64,000 nt of DNA from JBKBII01 sp046299415. GTDB taxonomy: Bacteria > Pseudomonadota > Gammaproteobacteria > Ectothiorhodospirales > Ectothiorhodospiraceae. Each line of letters begins with the position of its first letter. Position 1 is the first letter of the stretch. The stretch spans positions 62,001 through 126,000 of the forward strand of contig JBKBII010000009.1 of the NCBI GenBank assembly GCA_046299415.1, in the 5' to 3' direction. Positions 55,664 through 64,000 of this stretch are shown piece after piece. The notes below the pieces were generated by a model that worked only from the letters and a program-made list of their open reading frames with translations, did no database searches and was not told the origin of the DNA. Both the position numbers and the translations under genes were made by a program.

Positions 55664-57709
55664 CTAGAGGGGGCAACTCGATTGACGTCTGACCGTCCGC
55701 AGCCACGGGCCGACGTCCACGGCTGGCATCGGTCGAGCGAAAACGTAACCCTGTAGCGAATCGACTCCTTGAGTCTGTAGCCAGTTGGCCTGGGCGAGAG
55801 ACTCGACACCTTCGGCGATGCACTCGAGTTTGAGGCCTTTTGATAGGCCGATCACAGCGCGGCAGATGGATTGAGCGGCGGAATCCTCGGGCAGGCCGTT
55901 GACGAGCGACCGATCGATCTTGAGCACATGAACAGGCAATTCGCGCAGCCGCGATAAACTGGAAAAACCGACACCAAAATCGTCGATGGCCAGCCGGACG
56001 CCGCGGTTCGTCAGCGGGGCCAGTAGATTCAGCAAGTTTTCGGTATCGCAGGCGAGCCGATCCTCAAGCACTTCGATTCTCAGTCGCTCGCCCGGGAAAC
56101 GAGTTGTTGTGAGCCAGTGCTCGATGAGCTCGACACTCGAGCGGCTTTCGAGTTGACTGGGTGCCAGGTTGATGGCGAGCGTGCCCTTCCAGCCATGATC
56201 TTGCTCGAAACGCTTAAGATGTTCATGCACTTGCATCAGCAAGCTTTCGGTCAGTCGGTCCAGTAGGCCGGAGCGCGTCATCGCTGCGAGAAATGCGTTG
56301 GGCGCGAGGATTCCGTATTCCGGATGATTCCAACGAGCAAGCAGTTCTAGACCAACGGTGGCGCCATTTTCGGCGTCAACGATGGGTTGATAGTAAGGCA
56401 CGAACGCCTGCGTCTGTAATGCTTCGATCAAGCCTGTTTCGAGCCTCAACGCCTGCTCGTGCTCGACTTTCCATTCCGGTCGGAAAGACGCGCTGCGCAC
56501 GGTCTGATCCAGTGTCAGTGCACGTTCGAGAGCCAGCAAGGCACAGGCTGGCAACTCGAGCATCGACGGCGTGTCGGCCGGTGATAAGGCTGTGCCGATC
56601 GCGGTAGCGACCTGTTGTGTCCGTGTCCCGATATGAATGGGCTCTGCGAGTGATTCGCAGAGATTGTCGATCAGTCGGTGGAACGCGTCGACATCGTTGA
56701 GCTGTTCGACGAGCAGATGAAATTCGTCGACTTGAATACGTGCAACGATGGCCACGTAGCTGCGATGAATCGTGCGTAAACGACCCGCGAGGGCATTGAC
56801 GACGGCATCGAAGAATTCAGGCGGCCGTGCCTGACCGAGCCTCGCCAGATCGGGGAAGCGTATCGCAACCAGCGCGGTTTGGTGGGTGCTGGCGTCGTTC
56901 GTGGATGGGTGGCAGGTCGATGTGCGGTCTGCTGCTTGCGTTTGTCTGTCACGGGCAAGCGAAAGAAGCCGTTGGTCGAGGCGGACGCGCAGCGGAAAGC
57001 CTGTTTGTGGGTCGAACTCGGTGCGATGGATCAGTTGCTCTTGGCTGGATTGCCAGAGCTCGAGCAGATTGATTTCGCTCACGACATTGGCCATCGATGT
57101 AACCAGAGCGATATCGGCAGTGCTCCAGCGACGCGATTTGTCGCTCGTCTCACAGCACAGTACGCCGTCAAGTCGCGATTGTCTGAAGATGGCGATGTCG
57201 AGCAGCGCCTCGATGCCGAATTCGTCGAGGTACGACTTGAGGGTTGCAGTGCGGGGATCATCGCGGGCTTTGGCGACCTCGATGAAGTGTTCCTGCTCCA
57301 ACGTGCGGAAATACAGTGGCGCGTCGCAGCGACGTATGGCGAGGATCGGCGCTTTTGCCCCGGCCAGCGCAGACATTGATGCTTCATCATGTGCGCAGTA
57401 GAGGGCTTCGATCTCGAGGCTTTCGTCGATGTCGTTATAGCGCCAGATGCCGACCCGCGAGAAGGTTAGCGCGCGGCCGATGTGATCGACGAGGCTGTCG
57501 AGCTGGGTTTGACGTTCTGCGTTCCAAAAGCTTCCGGATGATAAAAGGCGGTTGAGTGCCCGGTAACGTTCGCGGAATAATTCTTTTTGAGCATCATCGA
57601 AGCCTTGTGCGTTATTGCAATCGGCTGCGTGGGGTTTCCATGACCCGCATGACGATTCCTTTTCGCTAATGGGTAGAGCGTCTTCGGGCTTATGAACCGA
57701 GTCCGGCAT
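55664..57709 (-). CDS. GAF-GGDEF(degenerate)-EAL cyclic-di-GMP phosphodiesterase candidate
   Basis: From ATG 57709 (GAGGG about 8 bases upstream) the product has 681 residues. Residues ~45-220 form a GAF-like sensor (RVGIWRYNDIDESLEIEALY, then LDIAIFRQSRLDGVLCCETS). The next ~150 residues are a GGDEF-type domain whose signature is degenerate (RIQVDEFHLLVEQ instead of GGDEF). The EAL domain has GLELLARWNHPEYG, TLAINLAPSQLESR, RIEVLEDR, AIDDFGVGFSSLSRL, HVLKIDRSLV and CIAEGVESLAQA: all key metal and catalytic residues look intact. It probably hydrolyses c-di-GMP. It converges with the chemoreceptor gene. Confidence 0.92.
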   Translation of the reverse strand: MPDSVHKPEDALPISEKESSCGSWKPHAADCNNAQGFDDAQKELFRERYRALNRLLSSGSFWNAERQTQLDSLVDHIGRALTFSRVGIWRYNDIDESLEIEALYCAHDEASMSALAGAKAPILAIRRCDAPLYFRTLEQEHFIEVAKARDDPRTATLKSYLDEFGIEALLDIAIFRQSRLDGVLCCETSDKSRRWSTADIALVTSMANVVSEINLLELWQSSQEQLIHRTEFDPQTGFPLRVRLDQRLLSLARDRQTQAADRTSTCHPSTNDASTHQTALVAIRFPDLARLGQARPPEFFDAVVNALAGRLRTIHRSYVAIVARIQVDEFHLLVEQLNDVDAFHRLIDNLCESLAEPIHIGTRTQQVATAIGTALSPADTPSMLELPACALLALERALTLDQTVRSASFRPEWKVEHEQALRLETGLIEALQTQAFVPYYQPIVDAENGATVGLELLARWNHPEYGILAPNAFLAAMTRSGLLDRLTESLLMQVHEHLKRFEQDHGWKGTLAINLAPSQLESRSSVELIEHWLTTTRFPGERLRIEVLEDRLACDTENLLNLLAPLTNRGVRLAIDDFGVGFSSLSRLRELPVHVLKIDRSLVNGLPEDSAAQSICRAVIGLSKGLKLECIAEGVESLAQANWLQTQGVDSLQGYVFARPMPAVDVGPWLRTVRRQSSCPL

Positions 57710-58262
57710 CTCGCAGCCCTCGTTGTTTGAAGGTTGGCAATCAATACCCAAAGTTGGCGAAGTCGATCGTCCGAGCGGTGGTGTGATCAAGAGAGGCGCT
57801 GGCCTTGGATGAAACGCTTCAGCGAATGGCAGCTACTGAGGTGATCTCGGCGTCGACGTGATGAGCGCCGATAGCACGATGGCGTCTTCGACACCAAATT
57901 GGAGATTCAGAACGGCGCTCGAGATTATTTAGTTGAGGTTACAGAAGGATTAACACCTCACGGCGAACGGCCATGGTCGAGCATCATTAAAGCGTCGCAA
58001 GCGATGTCCGCTTGCCGAACGTGACGTTGGTCAAGCGCGGCGCGAGCGACGCTGTCTTCTGGGTGTCTCGTGAAGTCGTGAGTCCCGAGCACTGCGATGA
58101 TGCGCCAGTGTGGTGTTCGCCCGTATGTGTTTCGGTCCAGCGTAAAACTTGGCGATGTCGCCCATGCGGCTGACCTTGAGTTGTGGCGTCGGCCGCAGCG
58201 ATCGCGGAGTCGTACTGGACGTTGACGAATGTGCGACGCAGGCGGCGTGGCCGAGTCGCCTT
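57710..58262. other. intergenic region between the EAL and acyl-CoA ligase genes
   Basis: No accepted gene; minus-strand frame 57958-58266 encodes a 102-residue peptide whose second half (AVLGTHDFTRHPEDSVARAA) looks slightly protein-like but has no recognised family or start signal. The EAL gene promoter should be near the left end. Confidence 0.4.
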
Positions 58263-60104
58263 TCAATCGTGTGCGTCGCTCCCGTCGTACGCGGCGTACA
58301 TGGCCTCGATTGCCGCGGCGTGGTGCTCGACGATACGCGCGCGCTTGAGTTTGAGGGTTGGTGTCAGCAGACCATCGTCGATGGTCCAGGGATGTCGTAA
58401 CACCGTGACGCGGCGGATGCGCGCATAGCCGGGAAAATGGTGTAAGGCTTTGGCGATCCGGCTGAGCACCGTGCGTTCGACAAACCGTCCGCGCAGCTCT
58501 TCGTCCGACTCAGGGTCGATCTTGAGTTCGGCGGCCAGCGCTCGCCAAGCGTCTGGATCGACGACGACGAGTGCAGCAAGGAACGGGCGGCCTTCGCCGA
58601 TGACCAAGGCCTGGTCGAACAAAGGATCGAGGGTGATGGCCATCTCCATGTCGGCGGGCGGAACCTTCTCCCCATTGGAGAGAACAAGAATGTCCTTGAT
58701 TCGGCCGGTGATGAAAATGTGACCGTCGGCGTCGATGCGGGCGACATCACCGGTGTGTAACCAGCCGTCGGCATCGATGACCGCGGCCGTCGCCTCGGGG
58801 TTTTTCCAATAGCCGAGCATGACACAGGGCGACCGTGTGAGCAGCTCGTCATCGTCGCCCAGTCGAACCTCGACGTCGGGGATGGGCGTGCCGATCGAGG
58901 CCGGTCGGTTGTCGTTGGGTCGGTTGACCGCGACCACAGGGCTCGCTTCGGTCAAACCATAGCCGTGGAAGATGGGCATGCCAAGACCGATGAAGAACTC
59001 AGCGAGTTGCATCGGAAGTGGGGCGCCGCCGCAGACCGCGAATTTCAGCCGTCCGCCCAGGCGCGCGCGAACTTTGGCCCCGACGAGACGATCGAGCAAG
59101 GGGTGAACAAGAAACGACGCGCGCCACCTCCCGTAGCCTTGCTCGTGTTCGAAGCGGGCCCATCCGATTTTTGTTGTCGTCGTGAACAACCAGCGGGCAA
59201 AAGACGACTTGTTCTTGAGACCCGCCTGGATGCGAGCGTAAACGCGTTCGTAGATGCGTGGAACCGAAATCAGAACCGTTGGTTGAACCTCTTGTAGGTC
59301 TTGTGCGAGCTGCTGGATCGAGCGGGCGAACGCCACTTCGGCGCCAAGCAGAAGCGGCATCAAAAAGCCGGCGGATCGCTCCAGCGTGTGCGACAGCGGT
59401 AGAAACGACAGGAAAACTTCGTCTTCCGTCAGAGGCGCGCACCGGGTTGCGGCAATCGCATTGGTCAGCAGATTGCGATGCGAGAGCACGACGCCTTTTG
59501 GGTGCCCGGTCGTTCCTGAGGTATAGACGATGCTGGCGGGCGAATTCGGATCGACGTCGATGGCCTCGTACTCGCCTTGCAGGCCGTAGAGACAGTCCTG
59601 GGCCGATTCCAGGCGAGCGTCTTCGGGGCCATCGGCGAGGTCGATGCGAGTGATCGATACGATTCGTTTGAGCGGGTCGAGCTGATCTTTGACGCGGGCG
59701 AGACGGCTCCACTGAGACTTGCCACCCACCACAAGAATGCGCGCCTCGGTCTGTTGGATGATGTAGGCGATATTGTCGGGTTGGTCATCGTTGTAGATCG
59801 GTACTGTAACGAGGCCAAGGCCCTGCGCCGCGAGGTCGAATGTCACCCAGTCGCGGCTGTTGGCGAGCATCAGGACAACGCGATCACCGGCTGCGAGACC
59901 TTGGCGACGAAACGCTTGCTGCCAGCGCCCAGCTTCAACTGCGATATCGCGGTAAGCACTGCTCGTCCAGCTTTGCGTTGCCGCGTCGTACTGACGATAA
60001 GCCTTGCGCTCGGGCGTCAGTCGAGTACGTTCCGAGAAGACTTTGCCGATCGTCGGCGCCTCGAGAATCGACTGTGGAACGGCGCTCGGGTAGGTATCTG
60101 TCAT
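58263..60104 (-). CDS. long-chain fatty acid-CoA ligase (AMP-dependent synthetase)
   Basis: ATG 60104 follows GGAGATGCC, and the product has 613 residues. Adenylate-forming motifs are present in order: the phosphate loop IVYTSGTTGHPKGVVLSHRN (about residue 180), FHGYGLTEASPVVAVN, then WLHTGDVARIDADGHIFITG and the hinge GRIKDILVLSNGEKVPP. The build matches the FadD15/long-chain group, which activates fatty acids to acyl-AMP and then acyl-CoA. It has no membrane segment; these enzymes often act at the inner face of the membrane. It is monocistronic, between two non-coding stretches. Confidence 0.93.
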   Translation of the reverse strand: MTDTYPSAVPQSILEAPTIGKVFSERTRLTPERKAYRQYDAATQSWTSSAYRDIAVEAGRWQQAFRRQGLAAGDRVVLMLANSRDWVTFDLAAQGLGLVTVPIYNDDQPDNIAYIIQQTEARILVVGGKSQWSRLARVKDQLDPLKRIVSITRIDLADGPEDARLESAQDCLYGLQGEYEAIDVDPNSPASIVYTSGTTGHPKGVVLSHRNLLTNAIAATRCAPLTEDEVFLSFLPLSHTLERSAGFLMPLLLGAEVAFARSIQQLAQDLQEVQPTVLISVPRIYERVYARIQAGLKNKSSFARWLFTTTTKIGWARFEHEQGYGRWRASFLVHPLLDRLVGAKVRARLGGRLKFAVCGGAPLPMQLAEFFIGLGMPIFHGYGLTEASPVVAVNRPNDNRPASIGTPIPDVEVRLGDDDELLTRSPCVMLGYWKNPEATAAVIDADGWLHTGDVARIDADGHIFITGRIKDILVLSNGEKVPPADMEMAITLDPLFDQALVIGEGRPFLAALVVVDPDAWRALAAELKIDPESDEELRGRFVERTVLSRIAKALHHFPGYARIRRVTVLRHPWTIDDGLLTPTLKLKRARIVEHHAAAIEAMYAAYDGSDAHD

Positions 60105-60635
60105 ACGGCATCTCCGGTTGACGCGGCCCAGTCCATGCCGAAGGGGTCGCCCATTCGGGGCATTGTGCAGTGATCGACAGCGCGTTAAGGGGTGAGGGCG
60201 CACGATGATTGAAGGCGAAACTTCGATCGCGGTGTTGGGCCTTGGCTCGCGTGTGCAAGCGTGACGCTTTTGAAGTTTAGCTTCACGGGATCGTGCCTTC
60301 GATCGCGGCGACTGACAAGGTCACCGAGTGATGGCGGTTTTCAGCGACAGCCAGCCGGCTTTTTCTGACCTCACAATGCGGACTGTCGGGCGACTGAGGG
60401 CACGGCTTCAAAAACGGCGAGCGGTACGCAGCTCGAGGCTTCCGGGTGCTGGCTGCGAGACACGACCGTTGAACGCTGCGACCGATACTGACCAGGCAGA
60501 GAGGCGAGAGAGCGAGCTGTGCGCAACGCAACGATGCGTGTGCGCAGCCCTGGCAGCCATCAATGCCTACGGCTGAGCTGAGCGAACTCCTCTGGGCGAC
60601 TCGACCTGAAGCCATTGCTCGGGCAACATCGCGCC
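60105..60635. other. intergenic region upstream of the acyl-CoA ligase
   Basis: About 530 bases with short Arg/Ser-rich frames only. It should contain the promoter of the ligase gene and that of the small membrane protein on the other strand. No hairpin or repeat stands out. Confidence 0.45.
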
Positions 60636-60845
60636 ATGTTGAAATGGTTCACAGTCATCGCGATAGCGGTTTTTCTTTGGTGGCGCATCCAAAGCTGGCG
60701 CGAGGCTCGTCGCCGTCGCTTGGCCGGTTTGCCGCCGGAGACGCGTCGCGTGCGCCCGATTACGGTTCTGGCTTTTGTGTTTTTGGCCTTCTATGGCAGT
60801 TACATGCTGTGGTTTTTGCTGACCGAAGCCACTCGATCGTCCTAA
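60636..60845 (+). CDS. small two-helix membrane protein
   Basis: From ATG 60636 the product has 69 residues (an in-frame ATG seven codons upstream is possible). It shows a TM helix (MLKWFTVIAIAVFLWWRIQS), a basic loop WREARRRRLAGLPPETRRVR, and a second TM helix (PITVLAFVFLAFYGSYMLWF). The order fits a small inner-membrane protein with the basic loop in the cytoplasm. No family recognised. It ends 200 bases before a strong bidirectional terminator. Confidence 0.62.
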   Translation: MLKWFTVIAIAVFLWWRIQSWREARRRRLAGLPPETRRVRPITVLAFVFLAFYGSYMLWFLLTEATRSS

Positions 60846-61048
60846 GCCTGTTTGGAAGGAGTCATGGGCCAAAGGGGTTTCGGCCAGAGCCATCAAGACC
60901 GCATCGTTGCGCGGCCTCCCGAGCGCCATTGTCATGAGAACTTGATCGTCATGAGGGCTGATCGTCAGGTGAACGCTTTTCCGGGCCATCGACTTGACCC
61001 GCCAAGCTTTGGATCGCTGTAGGTACACGCTGAAGACCGTCGACGATT

Positions 61049-61085
61049 AAAAAAGGCGCACCGCAGATCGCGACGCGCCTTTTTT
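61049..61085. terminator. bidirectional rho-independent terminator
   Basis: The stem aaaaaaggcgc at 61049-61059 pairs with gcgcctttttt at 61075-61085, with a 15-base loop. The T-run on the plus strand and the A-run at the start (a T-run on the minus strand) let it end transcription from both sides. It separates the small membrane protein gene (plus) from the secreted protein gene (minus), which converge here. Confidence 0.88.
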
Positions 61086-61112
61086 AGGTGGGGCTGGGTG
61101 TGACACGGTTTT

Positions 61113-61727
61113 TCAACTGCCGAAGCTGGCGAGGGCTCGAAAGTCGATTCCGTTGAGCAGCGGGAGGGTATTGTCTGCGTCACCGCCCGAGGCTTGAATC
61201 AGGTATCGCCCACCGACGACCATCGTGAACTGGCCGTCTTGCTCGACTGCGCGTTCCCGACCAATTCGATGGACGGTGCCCATTTGGTTCATCAGTTGGG
61301 GGTTGGAGAACGCGCCGGCATACATGGCCAGCATGGGATTGTCGGCCATGATCGTCATCGTGATCGATTGGCCGTTTGGCCCGGAGTAGACCGCCTCGAC
61401 GCTCGACCCGCCGCCAAACATCGCCATGGCGCCTGAGTTGGTGCTGGTTTCGATCGTTCGCGTCCAGTCGCTTGGGGCTTCAGGCAGAAACTCCGCGAGT
61501 TGCCCCGTCTTGAGTTCGTTGAGGGCCTGCTGAGCGAGCGCCAGTTCTTCGAGAGCGTATTGAATGTCGCCCGACTCATAGGCTTCGATCGCGTTGTCGA
61601 GCGCTTCGCGTACGGGATCGGCAGACAGGGAGAAGGGCAGAAGTAGGCCGGCTGCGAGGGTCAGCGCGTAGAACGAGGTCGTGCGTGACCGTTGGCGGCG
61701 ACACTGATTTTCGAGACATGTATTCAC
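61113..61727 (-). CDS. secreted hypothetical protein
   Basis: The product has 204 residues. A signal peptide (YALTLAAGLLLPFSLSA, cleaved before DP) is followed by a helical segment (ALDNAIEAYESGDIQYALEE, LALAQQALNEL) of TPR-like character, then a beta-rich part with FGGGSSVEAVYSGPNGQSIT and the Met-rich MTIMADNPMLAMYAGAFSNP. I recognise no family name. It is probably periplasmic, in a gene on its own. Its transcription ends at the bidirectional terminator downstream. Confidence 0.8.
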   Translation of the reverse strand: MNTCLENQCRRQRSRTTSFYALTLAAGLLLPFSLSADPVREALDNAIEAYESGDIQYALEELALAQQALNELKTGQLAEFLPEAPSDWTRTIETSTNSGAMAMFGGGSSVEAVYSGPNGQSITMTIMADNPMLAMYAGAFSNPQLMNQMGTVHRIGRERAVEQDGQFTMVVGGRYLIQASGGDADNTLPLLNGIDFRALASFGS

Positions 61728-61958
61728 GTTGGCATCCTTGGGCAGGGGTTGACTCGAGCGGCATGAGCTCGGACGTTTTACCTAGAAAACTGTAAGACAA
61801 TGATGAACGCGGTGATGGACCGGATGAATTTATGGCCATACGGTCAGGGATGGCGCGCGACACAGCCCGTAGTGGGTGCATTGACGCACGAAAAATTATA
61901 TCTGTACCGGGGTTGTCGACGACTCGGACGCAAGATCCGTAGCCATTTTTAGCTTAAC

Positions 61959-63433
<1,475 letters not shown>

Positions 63434-63437
<4 letters not shown>

Positions 63438-64000
63438 GGTGACTGAATACGGCTGGCGTGTTGCTCGGGCGCGCAATTGAGTTCGACACGTTCGGCGAAA
63501 AAAAGCCCGAGTGGATCGCCACCGGCCAAAACGGGATCACGTTCGTCGCGGTCCAGGGTAGCGGCAAAACGGATGAGGTCGAGGTTCGGACGTGGCGGGA
63601 CCAGTGCAACGGAACATCGCGTTGACTCATCGATCAGCGTCGGCTTTTCGACGTGCAGCATCTCCATCCAATACACCGGATCAAAGCTTCGAATCAGCAA
63701 TCGATCGGCGGCTATCGGCGTGTCGGCCGCCCATGTGGTGCGGATCAGCAGATGGGGCGCTTGCCACTCGATGAGCGGTTCGGCGAACGCTCCGTTTTGA
63801 GCCATATTGATGGGTGTTGATTGGACATCTGATGACGGCTCGGCCGAAGCGTTTTGTCGCGATTGCTGCGCTGAGTCGTCGTCCGACACGGTGTTGAGCC
63901 GCTGCTCCATTCGCATCAGATAGTCGGCTTCGATGAGTCGATCGTGCAAATCGGTGGCCATGTCGGCAAGCGCCACGTCGAGCGGGCGCTCGCCGCCGCT
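63434..64000 (-). CDS. DUF1007 family protein, C-terminal part (5' end outside window)
   Basis: The frame is open across the right edge, so only the last 188 residues are present. It includes ADRLLIRSFDPVYWMEMLHV and ALVPPRPN, resembling the DUF1007 C-terminal region, a periplasmic protein often encoded before NicO/RcnA-type metal transporters. A low-complexity insertion (SDDDSAQQSRQNASAEPSSD) lies in the middle. It is likely the periplasmic metal-delivery or -binding partner of the NicO protein, with which it overlaps by four bases. Confidence 0.75.

Overview
This 64 kb window is GC-rich, densely coded bacterial chromosome, most likely from a gammaproteobacterium. That placement rests on an rsxE-type gene two genes away from nth, DUF2058 (YaiL-like) and DUF1841 proteins, a CnoX/YbbN-type thioredoxin-TPR protein, topoisomerase IV (parE and parC 6.4 kb apart), and a Zn-type glyoxalase I. 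GTG and TTG starts are common. A 99-base run of N at 49304-49402 shows that this is a draft scaffold. I cannot name the genus from the sequence. No CRISPR array, prophage or insertion sequence was seen.

Layout. 1-5 kb: the 3' end of dcd, then a lipoprotein and a very large secreted protein with about 15 tandem DPPAQ repeats. 5-20 kb: housekeeping genes (cnoX, parE, a PfkB-type sugar/nucleoside kinase, a very large cardiolipin-synthase-like protein, parC, bioA), interrupted by a barstar-domain protein with a long disordered Gly/Asn/Arg-rich front half. 20-26 kb: a same-strand tetR / membrane-fusion / RND pump module. 27-30 kb: rsxE, an unknown gene, nth and DUF1841. 30-37 kb: a light and DNA-repair island with a classical photolyase, a short-chain dehydrogenase lacking the catalytic tyrosine, an iron-sulfur photolyase/cryptochrome and a LitR/CarH-like MerR regulator. 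37-44 kb: a secreted DUF255 thioredoxin-like protein, DUF2058, gloA, and a prokaryotic glutamate-receptor-type K+ channel. 44-51 kb: a translationally coupled three-gene operon encoding a subtilase lipoprotein, a GNAT-C39 fusion and an RLAN/RimK ATP-grasp ligase. 51-53 kb: an overlapping Anbu-protease / FAD-oxidoreductase pair and tRNA-Leu(UAA). 53-64 kb: a chemoreceptor, a GAF-GGDEF(degenerate)-EAL protein, a long-chain acyl-CoA ligase, two small or secreted unknowns, and a NicO-family metal exporter with a DUF1007 partner cut by the window edge.

The strongest candidate for an undescribed system is the 44.5-50.8 kb operon. All three genes overlap by 4 bp (ATGA), which ties a surface or periplasmic protease to an acetyltransferase/cysteine-peptidase fusion and to an ATP-dependent amide-bond ligase. 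Other points of interest are the K+-selective glutamate-receptor-like channel, the barstar domain with no barnase partner, an orphan rsxE, a tyrosine-less SDR between two photolyases, and repeated low-complexity insertions in otherwise conserved enzymes. Several perfect inverted repeats in intergenic DNA are not explained by the genes.
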